A stretch of 64,000 bases of DNA from Forficula auricularia (Eukaryota; Arthropoda; Insecta; Dermaptera; Forficulidae). Shown piece after piece: positions 1-11,610 of the stretch. The position numbers and the translations under genes were made by a program. The stretch covers positions 5,920,280 through 5,984,279 of the forward strand of contig JALMQS010000066.1 of NCBI GenBank assembly GCA_024734495.1. Direction: 5' to 3'. How positions within the stretch are numbered: the first letter of the stretch is position 1; each line of letters opens with the position of its first letter. The notes beneath the pieces are model-generated. The model was not told where the DNA came from. It did no database searches and worked only from the letters and a program-made list of their open reading frames with translations.

Positions 1-700
1 TAAGCGCTTAACTTTTTAAAACACGGGGTGAGGGAATGACAGTCCAAAATGTAAACTTTGAAAAAAAAAAATATTTTTAATAGTTTTAACACTAAATCTA
101 TACGATCGGCTGGCTAAATAGGTCATCTATGTTCCCGAAGCCAATAAAAGAAAAGAAAAAAAACAAACACTAAATCTCATAACTCTATAGTCCAGTCTGG
201 TATGTTTTTAGAATATCAATATTGCTAACATTCTAAAAACAATAAGGAGGCGTTCACTATATAATTTGAAATTATGTTTTAATCCTACTTTTACACAAGG
301 GTAAGTGAATGATTCGTTTTTAAGGACGAATTTAAAAATATATTTTGGGACTTTTCCGTTTGTAGTGTTTGAACGAAATACACATATATGTACAGCCAGT
401 ACTATTACATATGAATAAATAATAAGATAGTAGACAGTTATAAGAAAATTTTCGAATTAGGTCTTTGCATCTATGTGAATTTGGCGGTTGGGACACAGTG
501 AGGGAATGATTTATAGGGTATTTACATGAAGATATATTTTTTATTTATGATAAAAAATATAAATATGTTTTATAATTTGGTGCGGCTAGAGATATTAGTA
601 GTTTCATAAAAAATTCTTTGTTACGAAAACTTATGATCCCATTTTCACAGGAATCAATAAGGACATTTATTTCGATTTTTTTTAGAATCAGCCATATTTA
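1..700. other. AT-rich sequence without recognised features
   Basis: No open frame, terminal repeat or RNA motif that I can support was seen. It is flanked on the right by a dispersed repeat. Confidence 0.5.
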
Positions 701-840
701 AGTGTCTGGAGCACCGGGCGATGCTCGGTAACTTTTTGCTTCTAAATAGCTTAAAATTCAAATTTCAAGGCTCTACGACTTACCGAAGACGAGATATGAA
801 CGATTAAAATATTTATTTAAAATTTAAAATTCTAGAGCAC
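701..840 (+). repeat. dispersed repeat R1, copy 1 (5' part)
   Basis: It begins with AGTGTCTGGAGCACC, followed by a GATGCTCGGTAACTTTTT block and a CGACTTACCGAAGACGAGATATG block. The same ordered blocks recur at 27971-28014 plus 28567-28800, and in reverse orientation at 46780-47387. No coding potential or RNA-gene signature was recognised. The satellite array starts directly after it. Confidence 0.7.
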
Positions 841-1980
841 TTCCGCTAATCCTTGAATTCTGAAATTTGGCATGTTGGTAGAGTTTGGGGTACAATTAAT
901 TGGAAAAATCCAAAAATCGAAACTTTCACTTCTTCAGGATCTAAAATGAAGGCCTGAATGTTATAGACTTAATTAACATATACTAAAAATTCAATGAACC
1001 TAGAATGCTGAAATTTGGCATACTGGTAAAGGTTGTCACATTAATAAAGGAGGAACTCTAAACACCGAAACTTTCCCTTCTTCGGGGCCCGAAATGAAGG
1101 GGCGAAATTCATAGGCTTAATTAACATACAGTAAAAGTATAATGACACTGGAATGCTAAAACTTGGTTTGTTCGTAGAATTTGGTACATTAATAAAGAAT
1201 GAAATCGCAAAACCAAATATTTTCTTCTTCAGGACATAAAATGAAGTGGGTGAATTTTGAGAGATAAATTTTCATTATTCGTATGGTGGTAGAGCTTGGG
1301 GCGTTAATAAAGGTGGAAATCGAAAAACCGAAACTTTCCCTTCTTCAGGACATAAAATGAAGGGGGTGATATTCGTGCGAAAAATCTTCATTATTTTGGG
1401 GATGGTGGTAGAGTTTGGGGCGTTAATAAAGGGTGAAATCGAAAAACCGAAACTTTTCCTTCTTCAGGATAATAAAATGAAGGCTTCAAATTTATAGTCT
1501 AAATTAACATATGGTGAAAATACAATGACTCTAGAATGATTAAATTTGACATACTGGTAGAGCTTGGCTTGATAAATGATTTGATGAGAATCCAAAAACG
1601 AAACGTTTCCTTTCTCACCACCTTAAAAGAAGGTGTGAAGTTTATAATATAAATTCTTATCAAGAAAAAATTCAAAGGTATAAAATGCTAAAATTTGGCA
1701 TGTTAATAGATTTTGGGGCATTAATAATGGGAGAAATCGAAAAACTGTAACTTTTCCTTCTTCAGCAACTAAAATAAAGGAGTGAAACTTATGAGCTAAA
1801 TTAACTAATAGTGAAAATTCAACTACACTAGAATGCTAAAATTTGACATAGTGTAATAAATTGTATCACTAATAAAGCGAGAAATTGAAAAAGATCTTCA
1901 TCAGCCTTTAAAATAAATGCGGGAATCTTGCAGGCTAAATTACTTACAAACTTACAAAAAGAAGTGAAATCTCAACAAAA
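838..1980 (+). repeat. tandem satellite, about 145-bp unit, about 8 copies
   Basis: The blocks GAATGCTAAAATTTGGCAT, then ATTAATAAAGG, then CGAAACTTTCCCTTCTTC, then AAAATGAAGG recur in the same order about eight times. Spacing is near 145-150 bp, and units near 1280 and 1395 are shortened to about 115 bp. Copies are diverged, so this is an old array. It directly follows the R1 repeat and may be an internal expansion of it. Confidence 0.75.
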
Positions 1981-2124
1981 ACACTTGTGTAAAAAAAGGC
2001 CAAGTTCGAATTTATAAAAATCGTTTTCCAAAAAAAGGAGTGAGATCTAATGCGCTGTTCAACATCATCAATTTATTAAAAAGAGTGGAGAATATATTAG
2101 TAACTTCAATTAAAACCCATGATT

Positions 2125-2660
2125 TCATTTCCATGACCATCTAGTGCTTGTTGGTTTCGACATTCCCGAGGTGACAATTACCCTCCTACAACTTGGATTT
2201 TACGCATTAAACATATTATTATTTAAAAATTGAGTATCTATTTGAGAAATAAAGATTGAGTTCTTTCTCAAATTCAACTTGTGATCTTAGAATCAATTGA
2301 TTCTAAGATCACGAAGTTAGGTCATTTATCGAAGATATAAGATATGCTCATATTGCATGTAGGAGGGTTGTCCCAAATAGATACTCGAATTCTTTACATA
2401 AATCGCCTTTGCATTGGTCCGATGCTGAATCTTTATTTTAGTTAAGCATTAATTTTTACTATTCCAATCGAGTTGAATAGAGTGAAAATAATTGGCTTTC
2501 GTTATATGTTGCATCTTTGGAGGTGAGTGTCTCAAAGGTCTAGACTAGCTGTCCGGAAAGCGTACTAGTGCTTGGGTTCGACTCCCGAGGGGACAAAACC
2601 CTCCTACATTCAATATAAACATATCTATTAATATCTTTGATAAATGACCTAAATTCATGT
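2125..2660. repeat. fold-back cluster of SINE-like repeats with perfect 32-bp palindrome
   Basis: A perfect palindrome at 2281-2312 (arm GTGATCTTAGAATCAA) sits at the centre of inverted SINE-like copies. The tail CCTCCTACATTCAATAT...GATAAATGACCTAA at 2598-2650 appears reverse-complemented at 2316-2375. GAGTATCTATTTG at 2231 is inverted at 2390. A RNA polymerase III B-box-like sequence (GGGTTCGACTCCC) lies at 2574-2586, and a degraded one near 2155. Confidence 0.6.
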
Positions 2661-2944
2661 TCTTATTATTATTATTATTGTTTGATAGGGTCTTCACCTT
2701 TACCGTTTGGCCCTTCCATCCTCTCTTATTATGATCTCATGATTAGGTAAAATAATTCGTGATAACATAACAATGCTTAAAAGCTAAGTTTTAGGAAAAT
2801 AATTTCAAATAAAAATGTGAAATCAATAAATATAGATGGACATGTGAAATGAAAATCATGCGTTTTAATTGAAGTTACTATATATTCTCGACCCATTTAA
2901 TAAATTGATGATATTGAACTTGGCAGCACATTAGATCTCACTCC

Positions 2945-3050
2945 TTTTACTTCGCATAGTAGCGAATAAGATTGCTATTTTTGGCACTCGGGTTCGATTT
3001 CCGAGGGAATGACCTCAATCCCTACTACTAAAAATTACCCATAGAACTCG
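2945..3050 (+). mobile_element. degenerate tRNA-derived SINE-like copy
   Basis: The B-box-like core CGGGTTCGATTTCCGAGG is followed by the CAATCCCTACTAC tail, similar to the copies at 2574 and 62870. The A box is not convincing, so only the family resemblance supports the call. Confidence 0.45.
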
Positions 3051-4960
3051 CGTTTAGTAGATGTCACTCTCCCGTGATTTCTTTAGGAATTTAATTAAAG
3101 TTCTTCTATCGTCAATTTTTGACTTTTAATATAATTTTTCTTCTAGATTTTTTTTTGCCATTTTCACCAAAAATTCTAATCCGTTTATGAACTATTTTTG
3201 GTTTTTTGATTTGTAGCTATAAATTTTGCATTATATATCCCTTATTATAATATTTCACCTCCGTGGAGTTAAATCAAGGTATAATTTATATGCATCAAAG
3301 ACAATGCATAATACTTGATCAAAATTTTAGATTAGTTTAAGTAATTTTCGAGTAAATGGCTAAAAATCAGAAACGTCTTAATAAGGGAATACTTCTGGTG
3401 AACTTTTATTCAAGTTCAAATTCTAAATATCATTTCTCGCAGCACGTTTTTATTATGATCTAGGCGTTACAAACATTTTTTGAAACATGCCTAATTAACT
3501 CAATTAAGACAATTTTATACCTATAAAAGAATTTGTAATTACTTGATAAGCACAGCGAGTTTGAATAAAATTAGATTATATTTCAAAATAACAAACTCCT
3601 CTTGTAAATATTTTTATTGTTTTATTTCGCACATGAACAAACAACTTATTCGATTAATTATTCCAAGATGATTCTTTCTTTTCTTTTTTCTTCCCTTTGA
3701 AACTTTATAAGGCGTAAACGAACATTCTATCTGTGAAATTTCTCCGACATCAGCCAAAGGACAAAGTGATGTGTCTTTTTCCAGCTCTATAAATCTTTTG
3801 TTTCGCCAAAACGGAAGCTTCACATTTCACACAAGTTGTTTTTGGTTAAAAAGCGAGAGAAGGATAGAAAATTGCACAGTTATGTTGGGTGGTCTCAGGC
3901 AAATTGACGCTAACGCACATTTGCATGCCTTATTCAAGCCTAAACATTTGGTGATTTACGAGAGAAGTAAAAACATCTAGCTCTGCAAGAAAACCTTTGC
4001 ATGTTTTGCTTGTGTCTCTTTTAAGTTCAACTCGTGTTAGGTTCAAAGGATAAAGGTCATGTTTCAAACTTATGATGCATTGCACTCTAAAGATAACTCG
4101 GTATCGCATGTTGGTTGTGCTAGAAGTATTGAATTCACGCAAAAATTAAAAATTTTTTTTTGCTGATTGTGTAGAAAATGTTTGAAAAGTTAACCTACTT
4201 AAGGGGGTTCGGGACTGTTTATCATTTTTATAAGAAAATTCTCAAATTTTTACCATCGAATCATTGATGTATTAAATATTTATTCCAGAAATATGAAGTT
4301 GATCATCTGTCCCATTACCGAGAAATAAATTATTAAAAATTGTCCTTTTAACATGGAAGTAAATGAACCGAGCTTTTAAAAGAGCTATAACTTCTATAAA
4401 AATTATACCATTTACAACAAATTTATACAGATCAATAATTCAAATTTTATGAATCGAATGATACATTTTTCAATAGATTTGACAGTCTATTTAATTAGTT
4501 ATTCCTAAATGTAAAAATAAAAAGTTGTTTACAGCCACCAGAATATAACAAAAGCACTACTGTAGAATTCCAACTCTATTTCTTGAAAGCGTTTTTGTGT
4601 TAAATAAATGTTTTTATAATGAGAAAAAATTTATATCAATATATTCTTTTTATTAATATTATCAAAACAAAGATTTTTATTCGAAATTAACCTCATTATT
4701 AACAATTTTTTTATTAAAAAATTTAGTAGACAGAAGTTGTCACTCTGCAGAAATACAAAAGATTTTTTCGTAGATCAACCAGATAGATAAGCTGTCCCAA
4801 ACTCCCTTAATACCCTTACCCCCCCCCCCCAGTACAATGAAATAATGTATATTGTATACAAGTGAGATTTTGAATGTAAGTTTTCACATTGCCGATAGAA
4901 ATAGACTTAAATCATAAAAGGTTGTCATTTATTAGATCAGAGATGAAATAAATTATTTTT
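3050..4960. other. AT-rich intergenic sequence
   Basis: Only short stop-to-stop frames occur, with overlapping frames on both strands around 3.6-4.1 kb and no family resemblance. A run of about 12 C lies near 4820. No terminal repeats, hammerhead or SINE signature was seen. Confidence 0.5.
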
Positions 4961-4964
4961 AATT

Positions 4965-5060
4965 GTGTCAGAAGGGTTGTTTTTACACCCTCGGGAATCG
5001 AATCCAAGTGCTAAAATTATTAATTCAGACTAATTGGCTGCCCTATGATACCAGTATCGC
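4965..5060 (-). mobile_element. degenerate tRNA-derived SINE-like copy
   Basis: On the minus strand it reads TTGGATTCGATTCCCGAGGG followed by a TAAAAACAACCCTTCTGACA-like tail. This is the same B box plus tail as at 62870 on the plus strand. Boundaries are uncertain. Confidence 0.5.
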
Positions 5061-6050
5061 GCTAAATATTTCGTGGAGTGAAATCAAGATAAAATTTTAA
5101 ATACATCAAAGACTATCCATCATACTTAATAAAAATATTATATTAAGTCAATTTTGATAAAATGGCAAAAAATTCTAGTAAGAGAATACTAGAACTAGAA
5201 TTATAAAGATTTAAATCAGTATTTGTAAAATTTCGGTTACTGGTAATATATTTAAACACATAGTCATGACATACTCCGAAGGGGTAAAACAACCCTTGTA
5301 ACATCTAAATAAAAATAATTCATTCCATCTCGAATCTAATAGAAGTGACATTTTGTTGAGTTTCGCTTTTTGGAATGGTATCTCGCAATGGAATTCTTTT
5401 TTCAATAAAAACTTTTTTTTAGAGTTGCCTACTCTATGCTAGAAAAAAATTTCGGGAGGGAGCATTTTTTTATTTTATTTTTTTTATTAGAAAAAATTTG
5501 ATAATAAAAGTAATGTGGAAACATTACTTTTATTTCCAAATTTTTATCAAACTCTTCTGGATTAAAGGCACAATACTTGATTAAATAATCTGAAGGATAC
5601 AATCGATTCGCCCTTTCATTTTCTGTAATCCCGACATGAAATGTATTTTGAGTTTGAGTACTTTCTGTCCTTCTTTGTGAAGGCTGCTTGTTGCGTCAGC
5701 GTCGGTCAGCTTGACAGGTGTGAATCTTAAACTTGAAAAAGCCCTCAGTGTATTTAAAACTTCCCCGTACTTGAAAACGACTCCAGAAATTGTTGCCGAA
5801 ACATGGTATCTTCTTAAAAATGTGCACTCTCAAGTGGTTTAAGCCGAAACTTTTCTTTCGATAAACATTCAACCAGCAAAGCATCAAATCTGCATTTCTA
5901 AAAGATATTTTATTGTAGAATTTGATATTACCTACATATACATATACGAGTATATAATAGTGTCAGGATTTTTTGTGAGGAGGAAATATCTACTGCGGCT
6001 ACAGAGTATCGAGAAAATGATTGAAGGATTTTCATCAAATGTTCAAACCC
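5060..6050. other. AT-rich sequence with one short hairpin
   Basis: A perfect short hairpin lies at 5505-5536 (AATAAAAGTAATGT and its complement around a GGA loop). The 63-64 codon minus-strand frames here resemble nothing I recognise. Confidence 0.45.
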
Positions 6051-6270
6051 TGTTTAGGGAGAATGGTGTAGATTCTAGGTGAAACATGTTAATAAAATAA
6101 AAAATAAAAATTTAAAAATATATTTGCAACGAAATTTTCTTTGGAGAGAGACGGACTGGTAGAACTTTTAATTGAATGTAATGGAAGGCTGCTCAGGGGT
6201 AGTGAGGAAAGAAAAAATTAACACATATCCAAATAAGGTGTAATTTATTGGAATAATTCCTTCTTTCCTT

Positions 6271-6320
6271 TCAAACCGACGTTTCGGAGGATACTTCCCT
6301 CCTTGTTCAGGATTTCAAGG
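6271..6320 (-). ncRNA. degenerate hammerhead ribozyme
   Basis: On the minus strand it reads CTGAACA, then GGAGGG...CCTCC stem II, then GAAACGTC followed by GG. The first core box is CUGAACA instead of CUGANGA, so activity is doubtful. It is the mirror partner of the motif at 6424-6476. Confidence 0.6.
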
Positions 6321-6423
6321 GTTCAATGAAGAAAACAAATAAAATGCTACCTTCCTCTCTTAATAATTAAACACTGTTGTGGAGAGAGGAAGGAAGCATT
6401 TTTATTTGTTTTCTTCATTGACA

Positions 6424-6476
6424 CCTTGAAACCTGAAGAAGGAGGGAAGAATCCTCCAGAAACATCGGTTTGAAAG
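6424..6476 (+). ncRNA. hammerhead-like ribozyme
   Basis: The motif has CTGAAGA at 6433-6439, a stem II from AGGAGGGAAGAATCCTCC, an extra A, GAAACATC and then GGTTTGAA. The last stretch can pair with TTGAAACC just upstream as stem I. The short stem III is ACAT rather than the palindrome ACGT of its relatives. The extra A before GAAA weakens the core. Confidence 0.6.
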
Positions 6477-6627
6477 TAAAGGAAGGATTCCAATAAATTA
6501 AACCTTATTTGATATGTGTTAATTTTTTTCTTCCCTATTACCCCTGGGCTGCCTTCCATTACTTTCAATTTAAAAATATAAATTACTAGGTAGAATTCAC
6601 AAATAAAAGATAAAATGCTTATTAGAA

Positions 6628-6690
6628 CTACTCTATAATAAATACGTAATTCGGAGTACGAGGCCATCTTCAGTTCACAGAGAAAATTGT
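6628..6690 (-). ncRNA. degenerate hammerhead ribozyme
   Basis: On the minus strand CTGAAGA is followed by TGGCCTCGTACTCC and GAATTACG. The GAAA box is mutated to GAAT. It is the mirror copy of the motif at 6785-6835. Confidence 0.5.
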
Positions 6691-6784
6691 ACTACTAATA
6701 CCACTAATACTTCTTTACACCGCCTTTAATGTTAAGTTAAAAATTTACCTGTAAACAATTTTCTATTTTTGTACTCAGTTTTCT

Positions 6785-6835
6785 ATGTAACTCTTGAAGA
6801 TGGGCTCGTACCCCGAAATATATAGAGTCGTGCTA
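6785..6835 (+). ncRNA. hammerhead-like motif, ATATAT stem III family
   Basis: CTTGAAGA (one inserted T in the CUGANGA box) is followed by a GGG...CCC stem and CGAAATATATAGAGT. The same CGAAATATATAGAG block occurs in the motifs downstream of the GIY-YIG reading frames at 38.1 and 40.0 kb. Confidence 0.55.
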
Positions 6836-7337
6836 ATAACCATTTCGTCTTTTATTTGTGAATCCTACATAGTAATTTATATTTTTAAATTTTTATTTTT
6901 TATTTGTTCAAACCCTTTTCGATTCAGGGACAAATTTGGGCCTTGAAAGAGTGTGAACTGGGCGAACAAAACATTATATATATATATATAACTTATGGAC
7001 CGGAATAAAATTTAATTTTCCTTGGGGCAGATTTATTTTGCTACAAAGAAGATATCTTCAATCTAATTTTTCAAAATTTGAATTCGATAAATCAGGCAAC
7101 ATTCATCACGTGATAAAACTTACATTAGGTCAGTAAAATTTTTAATACGCCTATGCTGTGATTATAGCCAACATTTTTTAATCGAGTATATAGCTATAAT
7201 AAAATTAAACTTTTACTTAGAATGAAATTCTAAGAAAACATGTTTCATCAAGAATTATCATCACTTTCTTTAAAATAGTAGGTATTAATCTGAATAGGAT
7301 TATTTTTAGTTAGTAATTTGTTTCGATGACTCTACCT

Positions 7338-8666
7338 CAGTGTTTCTCAAATTATTTGTAGCTGCGACACACTTTTAGTAAGTCTAAAATTTCGCGACAC
7401 ACTAAAAGTGACAAGTACAAATACTATCTGTATAGTATAAGTTCTATAGTTTATAAATATTATTTATTTAATTTTATATCTGAAATATAGCAAAAAATAA
7501 TACACTTTTATTTGTTTTAAGTAATTTGAATAATCTGTATATGTACATTGTACATAACATAAAAAATTATAATTTTTAAAGATAAATATAAATTTTTAAT
7601 GCGATGGGTGGGATTGATGTACAAAATAAAGTTTTTTATTCGGTGACTTATCGATGACAGGCTCTCTTAATTCATCTCCAACTGATTTTAGTCGTTCTCT
7701 TTTCTTTTGTTTAATTTCGTTCAATGCTAAAAATCCTGCTTTGCACAAGAGGTGGAGAATTGTAACAGAATTCTTATAGCTCTGTCAGAAATTCTCGGAA
7801 AATAATTTTTTAATTTTATCCAAAATTAACCATCATTATTCTTATTCTTAAACTGAATTTCCAGCGATTGATTGCTTCGGATTTCAGCCAGCTTTTCATC
7901 CTCTTATAGGTTTAATTCCAAAGATGGACAATTTTTTGTCGCAAATGGATCTCTTAACCTTAAATAAATTTTTGTATCAAGTGACGGAAAATAATATTTA
8001 ATTTTTGTTTTAGCAGCTCTAATGTTTCACTTATTAAATTAATTGTTTCCTTATTTTGCTTTTGCAGTCAAGGGAAACATTTCTAATTTATGTTCTTTTA
8101 GGTATCTTGGTTTTTCTTAAAGACGAACAACTTGTCAGTAGAAGAAAGCAAATTTTCCTCTGATCCTTGCATACTTTTATTTAATTTGTTCAATTGCACA
8201 AATAAATCTGCTAGAATAGCTAACTTAGCACACCAAACATTATCACTTAAAAAAATCATAAAATTGTGATTCTCCAAGAGAAAAAAATAAGTATTTCTTC
8301 AGATAAAACGTACGCGAAAGTACATTTCCTTTTGATAACCATCGGATTTCAGAGTGCATTATTAGAGAAATGTGATCCGACTCCAGTGGTTCGCATAATT
8401 TTTCGAAAATACGAATTTTTTGCGGTCTAGTTTTAATTAATTGACCAATTTAATTGCTTCATTAAGTACAGATTTTAACTTGGCTACTAGAATTTCTTGG
8501 TGTATAAAACAATATGTTGTATTAATCTTAGAATTGCATTATTTTACTAAGTTTACAAAAATAAATTAGAATTTATCAGGAGAAAAGAATTAGAGAATTT
8601 TTCTGTGACACACCAGAAGCTTGATCGCGACATACTAGTGTGTCCCACATAGTTTGAGAAACACTG
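7338..8666 (-). mobile_element. hAT transposon relic, BED-type, with 8-bp TSD
   Basis: Terminal inverted repeats CAGTGTTTCTCAAA and TTTGAGAAACACTG are flanked by CTCTACCT (7330-7337) and CTCTACCC (8667-8674), an 8-bp duplication with one mismatch as expected for hAT. The interior holds a decayed transposase on the minus strand. At 1329 bp it is internally deleted. Confidence 0.85.
7700..8560 (-). pseudogene. hAT transposase pseudogene (ZBED5-like)
   Basis: Minus-strand translation around 8160-8375 gives HSEIRWLSKGNVLSR, then after a frameshift LSDNVWCAKLAILADLF and QLNKLNKSMQG. These match the family pattern of the RNase-H-like region of BED-type hAT transposases as I recall it. The frame is interrupted by several shifts and stops, so no protein is made. 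It lies wholly inside the hAT ends at 7338 and 8666. Confidence 0.75.
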
Positions 8667-8674
8667 CTCTACCC

Positions 8675-9600
8675 TTTAAGCCACGAAAGAGAAAGTTTAG
8701 GGTTCAGTTAAAAATTCTTAAATTTTAAAATTATTTTTTTCGACTTTAAAAATGTATGAAATGTGAGAAAATCGCAGATTTGATGCATTCGTGGTTGAAT
8801 TGTTTATCAAAAGAGACATTTTGTGTGAAACCATCTAAATTATACATTTTTAATGAGATAAACTCAACACTATGCCGACCTTTCGATGTCTAGTTCTGGA
8901 ATCTTTTTCAAATGGGCAAGTCTATTATTTGACTTCTCAGTGGTTCATAGAAAAAATCATTTTCAAGCATATTTCACTCTCTTTGGAAGGGTTTCAAAAT
9001 TATGATATCCAAATTATCTCAATGTAGAAAGTCCAGAGAAAGCTCGTTATCACAATGTTTGTATATCCATAAGAAAGTATCTAACAAGATTTTTCATTTT
9101 ATAACTCAAAAATTCCAGTCAAAATTTACAGAAAATTAAAAAATAAATATTAGTATAGTTTTATCAGAGCTTTTGAATAGGTGTATCTAATGGGCTGAAA
9201 TATAGCATAAACAATTATATTAATAAGGTGCACCTTTTTGCCAAGTTTCAGCTCTTTAGCTTAAACCGTTCACCGACAAAAATATAACCTAAATTTCTGG
9301 AGAACATATCAAGTTTTAAAAAACTTTCTCTTTTTTCTTTGATTAATCATTTAGAAATTTCTAAAATTGTTTTAAATAATATTATTATCATCACGGGAAA
9401 CTCATTAAAAAACTTCCATTATCAAAGTTTCTTTCTTCAAATTGATTTTGTTTTTTTATCTGTCCATAAAATGTTAAAATATTAGCCCGATGGTTCATCT
9501 AAAACTTCACTTTATTCCTTTCCTTCCACCTTTGCACCCCCTTACTATAAAAGTTAATTCCGCCTTTACTATTGATTTTATCATTCCACGCCATAAAAAG
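8675..9600. other. AT-rich sequence without recognised features
   Basis: No convincing frames, inverted repeats or RNA motifs were found here. Confidence 0.45.
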
Positions 9601-9604
9601 CACT

Positions 9605-9765
9605 AATAAAATAATCATTTATTACTAATTTGATTTATGTTTGCTTTAATATGCCATTGGCTCGAATTGAGCGCACCTGATCGCCTCGTCTCTCTCTCTT
9701 TGTGGTTGAAAATCTTCCGAAATCCTCCGTAATTTCAACCACAACCAATTTAGCTACCTGGTTTT
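9605..9765 (-). mobile_element. tRNA-derived SINE-like copy
   Basis: It is closely similar to 11460-11610. Shared blocks are ATCATTTATTA.TAATTTGATTTATGTTTG, CCATTGG..GAATTGA, CTTTGTGGTTGA and TCAACCACAA.CAATT. On the minus strand the block GGTG.G.TCAATTC.A is B-box-like, so a minus orientation is favoured. Confidence 0.5.
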
Positions 9766-9769
9766 TTTT

Positions 9770-10580
9770 CAGCCTAAAATATTTCTTTCACTAAAAAATA
9801 TGTCATGTCTTAGAGATAGGTGATAACCTTTTTTAGGATTTCAAAGGAGGAAGAAGTGGAAACTTTTTGAAGACTCGGTATGCTTTTTGCAAATTGTGCA
9901 GATGATCTTGGAAAGATATAACTATCACATCGAGTGCCCTGACCTAGTAATAAATGTAAATAAACGAAAGAACAATTTACAGTATTTTGAACCTCGTGTT
10001 TTTTCATGGGAGATATTTCATTTTCAAAATGCAAAAAATTTTAAGCTTGTATTATAGTTAACTGGGCGAAGACGGGTTAGTTTTTAACTTTATTTTATAT
10101 AAAATAGTACATTGGTTTTATTTTTAACCAACCATTTTATCAACAAAATATATGGGGAATCAATGCACAGGATTATCAAATCAATTCCAGTTAAAATGTA
10201 ATAACATTACTTTTTTTTTAATGTTCTTTTATCCTTTTAAGTAATATTTCCGCTTTTGAAAGCTTTTTGGAGGTCATTTTCGTTCCATGATCCTCGATTA
10301 GACTTTCTTATGTATGTCCGCGGCATTTCTGGAAAGAAACCATCGGAATAGTTTCCAAAAATTAATTTTAAATGTATAGTAATACAAACCAACATCTTAC
10401 ACCAACGCGAAAACTACGGCATCTTACCCCAAAAAATGTTCGTCGTCTTCCCCCAAAGCATTGGACAAGACGCCGGCCCGCCTAGCAGCAGTGGCAGACG
10501 GGGGTCATTATGCTACTAATAAGCCCACACTTCAAACTCACTAAAACTAACCGAGTTATTTTCTTCTATCGAAACTACGG
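9770..10580. other. AT-rich sequence
   Basis: A motif resembling ACTTTTTGAAGACTCGGTATGC near 9855 recurs at 22868, 27348 (inverted) and 43040, so it is a piece of a dispersed repeat. Nothing else was recognised. Confidence 0.4.
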
Positions 10581-10584
10581 CTAA

Positions 10585-10845
10585 GGCTAGGCACACACAG
10601 TCGATTTTCAGTCGAGCGATAGTTTAGTTGATGGACATAAATATATTAAGTTTAATGTAGGTGCATACACAACACAACTGCAGATCAACTCGATTATTTA
10701 ATCAAAATCGATCGATGAGCACTTTTGATAAAAAAATCGAGCTTAGTTAATTAGAGTTGGTTATAAATTGATAATTCATCACGATTTCAAACCAACCCAA
10801 CTAAATTGTTAGGTCGACTAAAAATCGACTGTGTGTGCCTAGTCC
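10585..10845. mobile_element. PIF/Harbinger-like MITE with TAA duplication
   Basis: Terminal inverted repeats GGCTAGGCACACACAGTCGA and the complement of GGACTAGGCACACACAGTCG are flanked on both sides by TAA (10582-10584 and 10846-10848). The interior also contains inverted ATCGAT/TCGACT-rich blocks. At 261 bp it is non-autonomous. Superfamily is inferred from the 3-bp TAA duplication and G-starting ends. Confidence 0.75.
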
Positions 10846-11119
10846 TAATATGAATAAGTAAAGTATGTTTGGATATGATTTCAGGTACTTACCAGAGCAA
10901 TCAGGATGACAAAATCATTTAAAAACACCACTTAAAACTGTGATTAATCAACAAAAACTATTTGTATATTCTCACTGGGCACGCGCCTTGATTCCAACTT
11001 ACTGGTTAGCTGTTTTACCGCATGGGCGTAGGTGAACCACGTGATACGGCATCTTGTACAATATGGCGTCTCACCCCAATCTACCCTAAATATCATCACG
11101 TTAAAAGTAATTTAGTGAC

Positions 11120-11345
11120 TATTGAACTTGCAAAGTTATAAATTCAATATCAAAAAACGTAACAAATTTTCTTTTAAATCAATTGAAGAACCTCGTACAT
11201 TCCTATAGCTATGATTTAAGACTCTTCTTTGGAGCTTGGTACCCGTTTAGATATCATACTCTTTGTCGGCGAAATCGACAACATCGAACGACGATTGTAC
11301 CGAACTTGATCCATTTTTCACATTTATGTTTTTGGTCAGATCTAA
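11120..11345 (+). repeat. dispersed repeat R2, copy 1
   Basis: It shares AAAGTTATAAATTCAATATCAA, TTTTAAATCAATTGAAGAA, CTATAGCTATGATTTAAG and TTGGTACCCGTTTAGAT with the two oppositely oriented copies at 43.2-43.7 kb. Short frames on both strands here are by-products of that repeat. Confidence 0.65.
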
Positions 11346-11459
11346 TTTTCAAAATGCAGAAATTTAAAGACTTTTGGAAAACTTGATGATCATGTATGTG
11401 GAAAATTACAATAGGACAAATAATAAGGAAATCGAACAACCTATGAAATTCACTAACAC

Positions 11460-11610
11460 AACAATCATTTATTAGTAATTTGATTTATGTTTGGTATAAT
11501 AAGCCATTGGTTGGAATTGAACCCACCTGACCCCTCCCTCTTTGTGGTTGATGATCCTTCGAAATCCACCCTAAATCTCAACCACAAGCAATTCACCTGA
11601 CCCTGTTGCC
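11460..11610 (-). mobile_element. tRNA-derived SINE-like copy
   Basis: Second copy of the element at 9605-9765. The minus strand contains GGTGGGTTCAATTCCAACC, a good polymerase III B-box-like match (GGTTCRANNCC). Confidence 0.55.

Larger units (their letters stand above)
6170..6570. mobile_element. inverted dimer with hammerhead motifs (Penelope-type)
   Basis: Two copies of the same sequence face each other around a centre near 6365. Shared blocks in mirror order are a CTTTCAATT end, ATGGAAGG, GGGTAGTGAGGAAAG, AACACATATC, AAATTTATTGGAAT, a hammerhead-like motif and TTTGTTTTCTTCATTG. This arrangement matches the other hammerhead inverted dimers in the window. No protein-coding sequence is retained. 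Confidence 0.75.
6580..6900. mobile_element. second inverted dimer with hammerhead motifs
   Basis: The left arm (TAAATTACTAGGTAGAATTCACAAATAAAAGA...) is mirrored by the right arm (...TCTTTTATTTGTGAATCCTACATAGTAATTTA). The centre is near 6735. Each arm carries one hammerhead-like motif pointing outward. It is directly adjacent to the dimer at 6170-6570. Confidence 0.7.

Noticed and set aside
838..1980. CRISPR-like array
   Set aside because: Repeats are long, diverged and contiguous without unique spacers, in a eukaryotic setting. It is a satellite.
3614..4142. Overlapping short frames on both strands
   Set aside because: About 70 codons each, mutually overlapping, no domain, no flanking gene signals.
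5440..5470. Hammerhead-like CCCGAAAT on the minus strand
   Set aside because: No CUGANGA box or stem II partner at a workable distance.
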